From Spirochaetaceae bacterium (GTDB lineage Bacteria > Spirochaetota > Spirochaetia > Treponematales > Treponemataceae), in assembly GCA_017622235.1 (NCBI GenBank), contig JAGARN010000005.1, forward strand, positions 265,124 to 329,123: DNA of 64,000 nt. The letters run 5' to 3'. The notes below the pieces were generated by a model. It searched no databases. It was not told the origin of the DNA and saw nothing but the letters and a program-made list of their open reading frames with translations. The position numbers and the translations under genes are program-made. Below are positions 18,194-26,165 of the stretch, piece by piece (the first letter of the stretch is position 1; each line of letters begins with the position of its first letter).

Positions 18194-18475
18194 CTAATTA
18201 GCCGCCGTATTGAAAGAAGTATTGTATAGCTTCATCATACGTGACTTTTTGCGTGAAGCAGAGTTTTTAGATATAATACCCTTACCTGCCACAGTGTCCA
18301 ACTCTTTAACAAGAGCCTTAAGACGCTCAGCAGCAAGAGCCGCATCCTTTGCATGAACAGCTTCTATATATTTTCTTGTACTTGTATGTACAGAACTTTT
18401 AGCTGACTTATTACGCAGACGACGAACTTCACTCTGCTTGTGTCTTTTTTCCGCAGATGATTGTTTAACTGCCAA
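18194..18475 (-). CDS. rpsT: Small-subunit ribosomal protein S20
   Basis: S20 is a helical protein that binds 16S rRNA early in 30S assembly. The sequence AVKQSSAEKRHKQSEVRRLRN and the KELDTVAGKGIISKNSASRKKSRM segment identify it. No ATG or GTG is available at the expected N terminus; the start is TTG followed by GCA (18475), with GGGGG about 6 bases upstream. E. coli rpsT also starts with UUG, which is used in autoregulation, so the weak start may be functional. It leads the rpsT-hup-lnt run. Confidence 0.93.
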   Translation of the reverse strand: MAVKQSSAEKRHKQSEVRRLRNKSAKSSVHTSTRKYIEAVHAKDAALAAERLKALVKELDTVAGKGIISKNSASRKKSRMMKLYNTSFNTAAN

Positions 18476-18661
18476 AAGAAACCCCCAAACCAAAAAAACT
18501 CTAGTTACACCATAATCTGTAGCTATTACGATTTCGCTATTTTATCAAAGTGTTTATAGTTAGTCAAGGGTATAAAATATAAATAATTTTTAACACTTTT
18601 TTAACCATATGTTTAAAAAAAAAATATTGTAAAAAACTTGTAGTTTTGTTATGTTCCACCT

Positions 18662-20314
18662 ATGGAAATTATATCTTTTTTGTTCCAATTACTTGGAAGT
18701 TTAGGATTTCTGCTTTACGGCATGAAAATGATGAGTGATGGAATTCAGAAAAGTGCAGGTGAAAACTTGCACAAAGTTCTTGGATTTATGACCGGAAACA
18801 GAGTTCTTTCTGTACTAACTGGATTATTTATAACCATGATAATTCAGTCCTCTAGTGCAACAACGGTAATGGTTGTTTCCTTTGTTAATGCCGGTTTACT
18901 TACCCTAAAACAATCTATAGGTGTAATATTTGGTGCAAACATAGGAACAACAATCACTGCATGGATTGTTTCAATTTTTGGATTTAAGTTTAGTATTTCA
19001 GCCTTTGCTATTCCTATGTTTGGAGTAGGTTTTATTCTTACAGTTCTTAAAAAACTTAAAGGCAAATCCTTAGGAGAAGCCTTTATGGGATTCGGTTTAC
19101 TGTTCTTAGGATTAGATAACCTTTCTTCAATAATGCCAACTCTTGATGCTCAAAACATGGGCTTCCTTTCTTCTATGACAGGAAATGGCTGGCTTAGCAT
19201 TTTAATTGGGCTTTTTGCAGGTATTGCAATTACAATAATAATTCATTCTTCTAGTGCAGCCACAGCTATAATTCTTACCCTTTCTTATAACGGTTTAATT
19301 CCTTGGGAATTTGCTGCAGCAATGGTTCTTGGTAGCAATATTGGAACTACTGTAGATGCCGTATTAGCTTCCATAGGAACAAAAGTAAATGCACGAAGAG
19401 CTGCACTCGTCCATGTTATGTTTAACGTAATTGGTTCAATGCTTGCATTGATTTTCTTAAAACCACTTTTATCTCTAGTAGATATTTTAGTTCCAGGTCC
19501 TGTTGAACAATCAATAACCACGCATATTGCGATGCTGCATACAGTATTTAATGTAATTAATACATTGTTATTCCTGCCATTCGTTAATCAATTAGCAAAC
19601 CTTACAGAAAAACTTGTTAGGCCTAAAAAAGACGAAACCCCTGATATATATCGCCTTGAAATGCCACAAACAAATCGTAGAGAGAACGCCAGTGCAGCGT
19701 TACTTCTTGCAGAAAAAGAAATTAGCAACATGACTGCTGTCGTTACAAGTATGTTCCAACGCATAAGACAATGCTTCCAAGAGGGAAAATTTATTGCTAC
19801 AAATAAAGAAGCACTTGCCTCAGAGGAAACTTACGCCGACCAAATGCAAGAAGAACTTTCAAAATACCTTGTAATATGTACGGAATTACCTGTAACAGAA
19901 GATCAGCGTAATAATATTTCGCAAATGTTGCATATTGTAGATGAACTAGAATCAATGACAGATGATTGCTACAGCGTAGGAATACTATTAAACCGCAGCA
20001 TTGAAAAGAAGATGCATTTCGCAAAAGAGGATTTAGAACGATTAGAACCCTATGTTACACTTGTAGAAAAGTTCGTTCAGTTTATTCGAGATAACATAAA
20101 TCATCACCTTGACGAAACAAAACTAAAAGAGGCTCAAGTTATAGAAGATCAAATTGACCTCTTTAGAAAAAATCTCAAGAAAGTAGCAAGAAAACGCCTA
20201 GAAAGCGGTGCAGATGTAAAATCAGAACTTCTGTATATAGACCTAGTACGACACCTTGAAAAAATCGGAGACAGAGCATTTAATATTTCGGAGGCCTTAT
20301 TTGAAACAAAATAA
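18662..20314 (+). CDS. Na+/phosphate cotransporter with C-terminal PhoU domain
   Basis: This 550-residue protein has two inverted NptA/NaPi-II repeats with the paired motifs QSSSATTVMVV and HSSSAATAII, and GANIGTTITAW and GSNIGTTVDAV, about eight to nine membrane segments in all. Residues from about 340 onward form a PhoU-like helical domain (EISNMTAVVTSMFQRIR ... DLVRHLEKIGDRAFNISE). The family imports phosphate with sodium or regulates phosphate balance. It is transcribed opposite to rpsT, with a 186-base AT-rich divergent gap, and ends 1 base from the convergent HTH-EIIA gene. Confidence 0.92.
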   Translation: MEIISFLFQLLGSLGFLLYGMKMMSDGIQKSAGENLHKVLGFMTGNRVLSVLTGLFITMIIQSSSATTVMVVSFVNAGLLTLKQSIGVIFGANIGTTITAWIVSIFGFKFSISAFAIPMFGVGFILTVLKKLKGKSLGEAFMGFGLLFLGLDNLSSIMPTLDAQNMGFLSSMTGNGWLSILIGLFAGIAITIIIHSSSAATAIILTLSYNGLIPWEFAAAMVLGSNIGTTVDAVLASIGTKVNARRAALVHVMFNVIGSMLALIFLKPLLSLVDILVPGPVEQSITTHIAMLHTVFNVINTLLFLPFVNQLANLTEKLVRPKKDETPDIYRLEMPQTNRRENASAALLLAEKEISNMTAVVTSMFQRIRQCFQEGKFIATNKEALASEETYADQMQEELSKYLVICTELPVTEDQRNNISQMLHIVDELESMTDDCYSVGILLNRSIEKKMHFAKEDLERLEPYVTLVEKFVQFIRDNINHHLDETKLKEAQVIEDQIDLFRKNLKKVARKRLESGADVKSELLYIDLVRHLEKIGDRAFNISEALFETK

Positions 20315-20315
20315 A

Positions 20316-20966
20316 CTATTCTTTTATCAACAGTTCGTAGGCTTCCATAGGTGTTTCTACAGAAATAAGTGCATCTCTTAGTTCTTGATTCTTAAGTTTT
20401 GAACTAAAGTACGAAAGAGTCTGCAAATAATATGAGTGTTGGTTATAAGCCGCAGCAATCATAAATAAAAGTCGCACAGGCACATCATCAATAGCTTGGA
20501 AGTCTATTATGTCTGTGCGGCTTATTCCCACAGAAATGACCAAATCTGTAACAGAAGCAAGACGCACATGAGGTATGGCTATACCACGACCAATCGCTGT
20601 AGACATAAGTTCTTCTCTTTTGAGAATCTCTACCGAAAGTTCTTGTGCATATTTAACTTGTGGTGCAGTACTTAAGTTTTCTGCCAAAGCTAACAAAGCA
20701 TCTCGTTTTGTAGAATGATTCAAAAAAATAATACGGTCAGGTGAAAGAATATTCTTTATCTGAACTTGTGAAGTTTGAATAACAGGGCGAGTATTAGAAG
20801 AAAGTCTATCATTAACCCATTTTTCTATTTCTGCTTTTTTAAAACGCCAAACTGTTCCAATTTTACCAGAAGGAATTTCACCTTTTTGAGCCCAATCATA
20901 CACAGTTCGTTCAGACACACGAAGATATTTTGCAACTTCTTCTATCGTTAGTATATCATCAACCAC
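20316..20966 (-). CDS. HTH-fused PTS EIIA (PtsN-like) regulator
   Basis: Two domains are visible. Residues 1-55 are an excisionase/MerR-type helix-turn-helix (ILTIEEVAKYLRVSERTVYDWAQKGEIP, WRFKKAEIEKW). Residues about 70-216 are a PTS EIIA type-2 (fructose/nitrogen) domain with the phosphoacceptor His133 in GRGIAIPHVR. The 216-residue fusion joins a phosphorylation sensor to DNA binding. No sugar permease is encoded nearby, so a regulatory PTSNtr role is more likely than transport. The GTG start at 20966 follows GAGGGG. A perfect 9-bp inverted repeat lies just upstream. Confidence 0.85.
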   Translation of the reverse strand: MVDDILTIEEVAKYLRVSERTVYDWAQKGEIPSGKIGTVWRFKKAEIEKWVNDRLSSNTRPVIQTSQVQIKNILSPDRIIFLNHSTKRDALLALAENLSTAPQVKYAQELSVEILKREELMSTAIGRGIAIPHVRLASVTDLVISVGISRTDIIDFQAIDDVPVRLLFMIAAAYNQHSYYLQTLSYFSSKLKNQELRDALISVETPMEAYELLIKE

Positions 20967-20978
20967 AGTTTACCCCTC

Positions 20979-21036
20979 ACTTGTAAATCATGTCAAAATT
21001 TACAAGTATTTTGCATTGTTTACGCTTTTATGTCAA
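20979..21036 (-). promoter_or_regulatory. Promoter and palindromic operator of the HTH-EIIA gene
   Basis: On the minus strand a consensus -35 TTGACA (21031-21036) is followed 17 bases later by a weak -10, CAAAAT (21008-21013). Overlapping the predicted start of transcription is the inverted repeat ACTTGTAAA (20979-20987) ... TTTACAAGT (20999-21007), 9 bp perfect with an 11-base spacer. A dimeric repressor bound there would block transcription. The gene's own HTH domain makes autoregulation possible. Confidence 0.5.
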
Positions 21037-21080
21037 GTATTGCAAAGAAAAAACTAAAAACCTATTACTATGCAAAATAT

Positions 21081-21734
21081 CTATTCCATAAGGGATAATA
21101 AATCATTTTCTAAAAAACTAAAATAACCTTCTTGTGAAACAATTATATGATCCAAAAGTCTAATTCCAAGACACTTAGATGCTTCAACAAGTCTAGATGT
21201 TGTTTCTAAATCATCTTCAGAAGGATTGCAATTACCAGAAGGATGATTGTGGCAAACCACAATAGAAGCAGCCATATCTTTGAATGCGTTTGCGAATACT
21301 TCTCTAGGATGAATCATTAGTCGATTAACAGTACCAAGTGCCACCGGATGCATTTTTATTATTTCATTTGCTCCGTTTAACGTAATACATACAAAATGTT
21401 CTTGGCTTTGTATGGAATAATGTTGAACAAAGGGAACAGCATCGGCAGGTTTTAATATTTTTTTACCCCGATGAATATTTTGTCGTCGACCAAATTCTAT
21501 TGCCGCACCTATGGTTACCGCCTTAGTTATCCCTATCCCATCAATTTTTATTAATTCATCAATAAGTTCTTCTGGACGGCAACCATTTATTGTATCCATG
21601 ACTCGTTTAGCAAGAATTGTTACAGGAACACCCTTTATACCGCTACCTAAAAGTAGCATGATAAGTTCAGTATTTGTAGGAAAGGACAATCCATTTATTA
21701 GAACTTTTTCCCTTATATCTGGTTTATTTTTCAC
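21081..21734 (-). CDS. radC: RadC-family JAMM protein
   Basis: The 217-residue protein has a C-terminal MPN/JAMM domain with the metal-site motif VCHNHPSGNCNPSEDD and an N-terminal region corresponding to the family's helix-hairpin-helix part (IDGIGITKAVTIGAAIEFGRR). RadC proteins were named for a DNA-repair phenotype that was later questioned; the true substrate is unknown. Length is normal. The start is GTG (21734), 29 bases from the divergent lipoprotein gene's first ATG. Confidence 0.9.
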   Translation of the reverse strand: MKNKPDIREKVLINGLSFPTNTELIMLLLGSGIKGVPVTILAKRVMDTINGCRPEELIDELIKIDGIGITKAVTIGAAIEFGRRQNIHRGKKILKPADAVPFVQHYSIQSQEHFVCITLNGANEIIKMHPVALGTVNRLMIHPREVFANAFKDMAASIVVCHNHPSGNCNPSEDDLETTSRLVEASKCLGIRLLDHIIVSQEGYFSFLENDLLSLME

Positions 21735-21763
21735 ATAATAATTTTAGTTTTTAACAAATTAAA

Positions 21764-22405
21764 ATGTTCAATCTTGAAAAAAAAACTAATAAAAAGTATT
21801 CTGTTTTTATGAAAAGATGCTGTTTTTTTATTACACTTTGTATAAGTATAAGCTTAGTTTTATTTTCTTGTGTTAGCAGTATAGGCACTATTCCTCCACA
21901 GGAAACATTGTCTATAAACAGAAAAATTGCTGCAAAAGGAATAAAAACCCCTGAGCAACTTGCAACTTTTTTTATTTCCATGAATCCAAAAGCCGATTAT
22001 GACCAAGTGAACCGTCTGGCTAACTACTATGTACAAGAAGCTGAATACGAAGGAATAAATTCAGATGTTGCATTTGTCCAAATGTGCTTAGAGACAGGTT
22101 TTTTGCGTTTCGGAGGTCTTGTAACTGCCGATATGCACAACTACTGTGGGCTTGGGGCAATAGATGAGCAAAACCCCGGAGAAAGATTTGCGACAGAACA
22201 ACTCGGTGTAAAAGCCCATATTCAGCACCTGCATGCTTACGGAACTACAACTACTCTTAGAGGTGAACTTATTGACCGCAGATACAAATACGTCAACCCA
22301 AGAGGCAAAGCACCTGATATTCAAGGACTTGCAGGCACTTGGGCGGCAGATCCAAATTACGGCAACAAACTGGAGAACCTATTACAAAAACTAGAAGAGT
22401 TCTAA
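21764..22405 (+). CDS. Glucosaminidase-domain lipoprotein
   Basis: The protein has a basic N terminus and hydrophobic segment ending in LFSC, a lipobox, so it should be a lipoprotein. Residues about 70-200 match the mannosyl-glycoprotein endo-beta-N-acetylglucosaminidase (FlgJ-C/Auto) domain: YYVQEAEYEGINSDVAF, the catalytic Glu in MCLETGFLRFGG, NYCGLGAID and VKAHIQHLHAYG. It probably cleaves peptidoglycan glycan strands in the periplasm. The first ATG (21764) gives a longer leader; MKRCCFFITL at 21809 is an equally good start and gives a normal-length signal. The end is 1 base from convergent pyrH. Confidence 0.83.
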   Translation: MFNLEKKTNKKYSVFMKRCCFFITLCISISLVLFSCVSSIGTIPPQETLSINRKIAAKGIKTPEQLATFFISMNPKADYDQVNRLANYYVQEAEYEGINSDVAFVQMCLETGFLRFGGLVTADMHNYCGLGAIDEQNPGERFATEQLGVKAHIQHLHAYGTTTTLRGELIDRRYKYVNPRGKAPDIQGLAGTWAADPNYGNKLENLLQKLEEF

Positions 22406-22406
22406 C

Positions 22407-23102
22407 TTAACTGATTTTTGTTCCCAAAAAGGGTTTACCTTCAAGAATAGCTCGTGTATTTTCTATATCTCTACCACCAGCACATATAACCGTAAGACCT
22501 GCTTGTTGAGCTCTACGACTTGCAACTGGATCAAATGGAGTATTTTTTCCTGGAGTCCATTCATCCCCTACCATCTTACGAAACTCTTCCCAAGATATTT
22601 TTTCTAAGGGCTTTGCATCTGGATTTTTCTTAGGGTCATCTGTATAAACTTGCTCTATATTTGAAAGATTAACCACAGTAGAAGCAGCAAATCGTTCTGC
22701 CAACAAAACAGCATCATTGTCTGTAGAAAAGCCAGGCTTCCAACCAGCGGCAACCATTATTCTACCTGCAAATTCCGTAACTAAAGTTGGGTCATACACA
22801 ACTTCTTGTTGACAAATATCCGAAAAAACAGCCTTTAAAAGCTGAGCATTTAGCCTAGTCGCCGTTATTCCAATCCAGTCAGCTTCTTCGTCCCAATATT
22901 GATTATCTGTTTGCTCACAAATAGTTTTATAAGCCTGCTGATACGTTCTAGCAGGACCACCTCCTCCAACCACAAGAATCAACTTTCTGCTTGAATCTCC
23001 TGAAAGCCAATCCCGAATCATTTTTGCAAAACCAACAAGAAATTTTGTATCTGGCAAAGCAGGAGCAACGATTGAACCTCCCACCGATAAAACAGTAACC
23101 AT
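22407..23102 (-). CDS. pyrH: UMP kinase, archaeal-type
   Basis: This 231-residue amino-acid-kinase-fold enzyme should phosphorylate UMP to UDP in pyrimidine synthesis. Motifs are LSVGGSIVAP, VVGGGGPARTY, DWIGITATRLNAQLL, STDNDAVLLAE and YTDDPKKNPDAK. The DWIGI..TRLNA and FSTDNDAV blocks resemble archaeal PyrH more than the hexameric bacterial enzyme. From memory of the families I assign it to the archaeal subgroup. It ends 1 base from the convergent glucosaminidase gene. Confidence 0.82.
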   Translation of the reverse strand: MVTVLSVGGSIVAPALPDTKFLVGFAKMIRDWLSGDSSRKLILVVGGGGPARTYQQAYKTICEQTDNQYWDEEADWIGITATRLNAQLLKAVFSDICQQEVVYDPTLVTEFAGRIMVAAGWKPGFSTDNDAVLLAERFAASTVVNLSNIEQVYTDDPKKNPDAKPLEKISWEEFRKMVGDEWTPGKNTPFDPVASRRAQQAGLTVICAGGRDIENTRAILEGKPFLGTKIS

Positions 23103-23204
23103 AATCCCTCCTATTCATTACTTTACGAAAAATCATTGTAACATGAAAATAAAAAATCTTCTACACAAAGGTTTTATAAAAACGGAAACACTTGCAAAAT
23201 ATTT

Positions 23205-24908
23205 CTAGTATATACCTAATACTATTGGCTCACTCCAAAAAGAACTATAACTTGTCGTTCCTGTGGTAGATTCTTCCCAAATAGACTGAAGAGCAAAAGT
23301 TTTCGGACGATACACAGTTTTATTATTTATAATCGCTGGTTTTATTTCGTTCCAACCTCTTGAAAAAGCAATATGTTGTGAATCAATATTTCCGAAATAG
23401 TATTCTCTACGGCTTTCTGGTTCATGAAAAAGATCTTGCAACAATCCGGCGCCCAAACCTAAATCCACAGGCACCCAACCAAATTCTTCTAGGTAAAATT
23501 CGCTCCACCAGTGATTATTACTATCCCTTATACCATTAACTAATACGCCACTAACCGGAACCGCCGGAATACCTGCTGAGCGACACAGTGCAGTAAATAT
23601 TATCGCAAAATCATAGGAATCTCCTATTCCTGAAGAAATAAGGGCTAAAGGATCCTCTTGGTCGGAAACAGGAACTTGAATAAGTTTGTAGTTATCCAAA
23701 AGGAAATTATATATTAGTCTAGCCTGCAAATATGGATTTGTTTGATTCCCAATTATTTGTTTGCAAAGATTTTTTATTTCCTGATTATCAGAAGGAACAC
23801 ATTGATCTGAACTAGTGTATACCGTATATAGAAGTCTGTTTTTTTCAGAAAGTTTTTTAACTTTTTCAACGGTTACATCGGTAGAAACGGAATAAACGGG
23901 TATGACAAAATTCTGTACAAACACCGATTTTTCTTTTGTCTCATCCTTGTCTGAAGGTTGAACTTGTACATGATGAATAACAGTTTTGGTATAATCTTCA
24001 AAAACGGGCAAAGGCTCACAATCTGTCATCTGTACATAAGGTTGGCTAGAAGAAGTTTGAGGTCTAGGAACTCTTAATGTTATAAGAGAATCCGAATCTG
24101 CCTGTACATCAGACACATCTGCTGTCAACTGAACTAAATACGTACGCTTTCCTGAAAATTGCTTTGTTCCCACAGAATTAGAAACAGAAATACGCTGTCT
24201 ATTACTTTCGCCTTTGTCCGTTTTTACAAAAACATAACCAGAAATAACACCATCAGGGATTCGAACACGGATTTCAGTATTACTCCAATACTCATAGTCA
24301 TAATCATTATCAAAGGCAGCTACAAAACTTTGTTCTGGTGCATCATAATCGTGAGATATTGCTTTACCCTCCATCCATTGGGGGGTAAAAAATACAGAAG
24401 AGTCATTACGAACAGCACCAAAATTGTCACCTGTTATGGTTAACACTTGACCAATACTCATTTTTTGTGGCGAAAGTGAAAAAATCATTGGTAATGCAGT
24501 ATATTTTTCTTGTAAAACCGCAACAGGTATGCTTTCTTTGTTTGCAAAGATAAGAGGTTGTGATTGTCCATTTTTGGTTACTACGTACACAAGACCATCT
24601 TTAACATCTGAAGGCAAAAGAATCTTTATTTGTGTTTCAGTCCAAGATAGGTATGAAGATAAAGTAATTGCAGTTCCACCAATTTCCACATAGCTTGTAT
24701 CTTTTGAAGAACCAAAATCGCTTCCTTCCAATACCATAACATCTCCAGGAACTCCAATTTGTGGCGTAATAGACTTAAGAATGGGAATCTTTCCAGCTTT
24801 TTTTGATGAAACAGCAATAATTACAAAAACCAATGCAAAGAGCAACAATAAACACAATGCTCTTACCATAGGATGTTTCCGAAAGTAATAGACGAATTTT
24901 CCGCTCAC
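23205..24908 (-). CDS. Membrane-anchored TIG/transglutaminase-like protein
   Basis: Residues 13-33 form one transmembrane anchor. Two IPT/TIG Ig-like domains follow (ILKSITPQIGVPGDVMVLEG..FG, MIFSLSPQKMSIGQVLTITG..FG). The C-terminal third is a transglutaminase-like domain with Cys in FTALCRSAGIPAVPV, His in NNHWWSEFYL and Asp in WVPVDLG, so the Cys-His-Asp triad is complete. Such domains act as proteases or peptide cyclases outside the cytoplasm. The start is GTG, overlapping the anti-sigma stop (GTGA). It is the third gene of the ECF sigma operon and may be the regulated or sensing component. Confidence 0.83.
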   Translation of the reverse strand: MSGKFVYYFRKHPMVRALCLLLLFALVFVIIAVSSKKAGKIPILKSITPQIGVPGDVMVLEGSDFGSSKDTSYVEIGGTAITLSSYLSWTETQIKILLPSDVKDGLVYVVTKNGQSQPLIFANKESIPVAVLQEKYTALPMIFSLSPQKMSIGQVLTITGDNFGAVRNDSSVFFTPQWMEGKAISHDYDAPEQSFVAAFDNDYDYEYWSNTEIRVRIPDGVISGYVFVKTDKGESNRQRISVSNSVGTKQFSGKRTYLVQLTADVSDVQADSDSLITLRVPRPQTSSSQPYVQMTDCEPLPVFEDYTKTVIHHVQVQPSDKDETKEKSVFVQNFVIPVYSVSTDVTVEKVKKLSEKNRLLYTVYTSSDQCVPSDNQEIKNLCKQIIGNQTNPYLQARLIYNFLLDNYKLIQVPVSDQEDPLALISSGIGDSYDFAIIFTALCRSAGIPAVPVSGVLVNGIRDSNNHWWSEFYLEEFGWVPVDLGLGAGLLQDLFHEPESRREYYFGNIDSQHIAFSRGWNEIKPAIINNKTVYRPKTFALQSIWEESTTGTTSYSSFWSEPIVLGIY

Positions 24909-25588
24909 TGCTCAAAGCCTGTTACAGTTACATCACCAGTAATATTTATAGGCAAAGAAAATTCTGTAGTTACTGGCAACTGCCCTATATTTGTAAGTGT
25001 TATCTTAACAGATATAAAATCTTGCTCTTTGAAATTTGGTCTGAACATATCCACGGTAATCATGGCATCAGTCTGTCCGCTATTAGTTGCATATCCAACA
25101 TCCTGATACACACCAGAGCCGTGATTTCGAGCCTGTGAACCTTGATTTATTGCTGGCATGGATACAGAAGACACATTATTACTAAGCACACCAGAGGAAA
25201 AATGAAAAGGATGTGAAGGCTGCATAATAGGAGTGGAAACATTTTGCTTTGATAGCTGAAAGGGCAAAAACATCAAAAAAGCTAAAACCGCAGCAGCAGG
25301 CAAAACCCAAGTAAATTTATATTTTGAAGATGAACGACTTGCATAAACTGTAGAAGAATAATGCATTTTATTTTTAAGTCGCTCAAAACTTTGCTCCAAA
25401 GCAATATTATCTAACTGGATAGAGGTAGAATCTTGATGTAAAACAGAAGAGATTTGCTTTAGCTTAAGATATCTTTCTTTACAAACAGAACAAGAATCAA
25501 TATGAGCCTTGTATTCATCAACATAGGCTTGTGGTAATTCATTATCAATGTACACCGAAATAATATCATTTTCAGGGCAAGTACACAT
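24905..25588 (-). CDS. Anti-sigma factor with zinc-finger (zf-HC2) domain
   Basis: The N terminus has the ZAS-type motif His-x3-Cys-x2-Cys (HIDSCSVC, about residues 30-37) within SVYIDNELPQAYVDEYKAH, which binds ECF sigma factors. A single transmembrane helix (WVLPAAAVLAFLMFLPF) is at about residue 90, and the C-terminal periplasmic part resembles a beta-sandwich (MITVDMFRPNF, KITLTNIGQLPVTTEF). The ATG overlaps the sigma-factor gene by 17 bases and its stop overlaps the next gene. It presumably holds the sigma factor inactive until an envelope signal arrives. Confidence 0.85.
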   Translation of the reverse strand: MCTCPENDIISVYIDNELPQAYVDEYKAHIDSCSVCKERYLKLKQISSVLHQDSTSIQLDNIALEQSFERLKNKMHYSSTVYASRSSSKYKFTWVLPAAAVLAFLMFLPFQLSKQNVSTPIMQPSHPFHFSSGVLSNNVSSVSMPAINQGSQARNHGSGVYQDVGYATNSGQTDAMITVDMFRPNFKEQDFISVKITLTNIGQLPVTTEFSLPINITGDVTVTGFEQ

Positions 25589-26129
25589 CTTCTTCTCCTA
25601 TTAATTTTGCTAACTGTTCTCTAGCTCGGAAAACCCGAACCTTTACATTTCCTTCTGTTATTCCCAAAACTCTTCCTATTTCCTTATAATTAAGTTCGGC
25701 ATATTCACGCAAAATAAGAACAATACGTAACTTATCAGGCAATTTATTCAAAGCATCCTTTGCTTTTTTAACAGTTTCTGCCTTTAAAAGTTCCGTTTCT
25801 CCAGATTCCTGCTTACGGCGATCTTCATACAAGGCTTTTTCGTATGCTTTTCGTTCCCGTCCCTTTCTTTTAGCGTAGTTAAGTGATGCGTTTTTTACTA
25901 CCCTAATAAGCCAATATTTTGCGTCATTCATGGAAGGGAACACCATAGCCTTTTCGTTCATTTTTATGAGCGAATCATGCACAATATCCTCTGCTGTTTC
26001 TTCGTCACCTACAATTCTGTATGCAACCTTAAACAACAACTGCATTGTAGCGTTATATATCTGTTTGAAGTCCTTAGTATCCGCTGCATTTAGCAAGCCA
26101 GACGTAGTACCTTCCGAAAAGTCAAACAA
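25572..26129 (-). CDS. rpoE: ECF-type RNA polymerase sigma factor
   Basis: This 185-residue sigma-70-family protein has region 2 (LLFKVAYRIVGDEETAEDIVHD, YWLIRVVKNASLNYAKR) and region 4 (ALNKLPDKLRIVLILREYAELNYKEIG, GITEGNVKVRVFRAREQL), and lacks regions 1 and 3, which defines the ECF group. It starts with TTG (26129), preceded by GGGGG at a spacing of 6. It lies 36 bases after cysS and overlaps its anti-sigma gene. The order cysS-sigma-anti-sigma matches my recollection of T. pallidum. Confidence 0.9.
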   Translation of the reverse strand: MFDFSEGTTSGLLNAADTKDFKQIYNATMQLLFKVAYRIVGDEETAEDIVHDSLIKMNEKAMVFPSMNDAKYWLIRVVKNASLNYAKRKGRERKAYEKALYEDRRKQESGETELLKAETVKKAKDALNKLPDKLRIVLILREYAELNYKEIGRVLGITEGNVKVRVFRAREQLAKLIGEEDVYLP

Positions 26130-26165
26130 ATGAATCCCCCAATCGTTACAAGCAAATTAAAAAAA

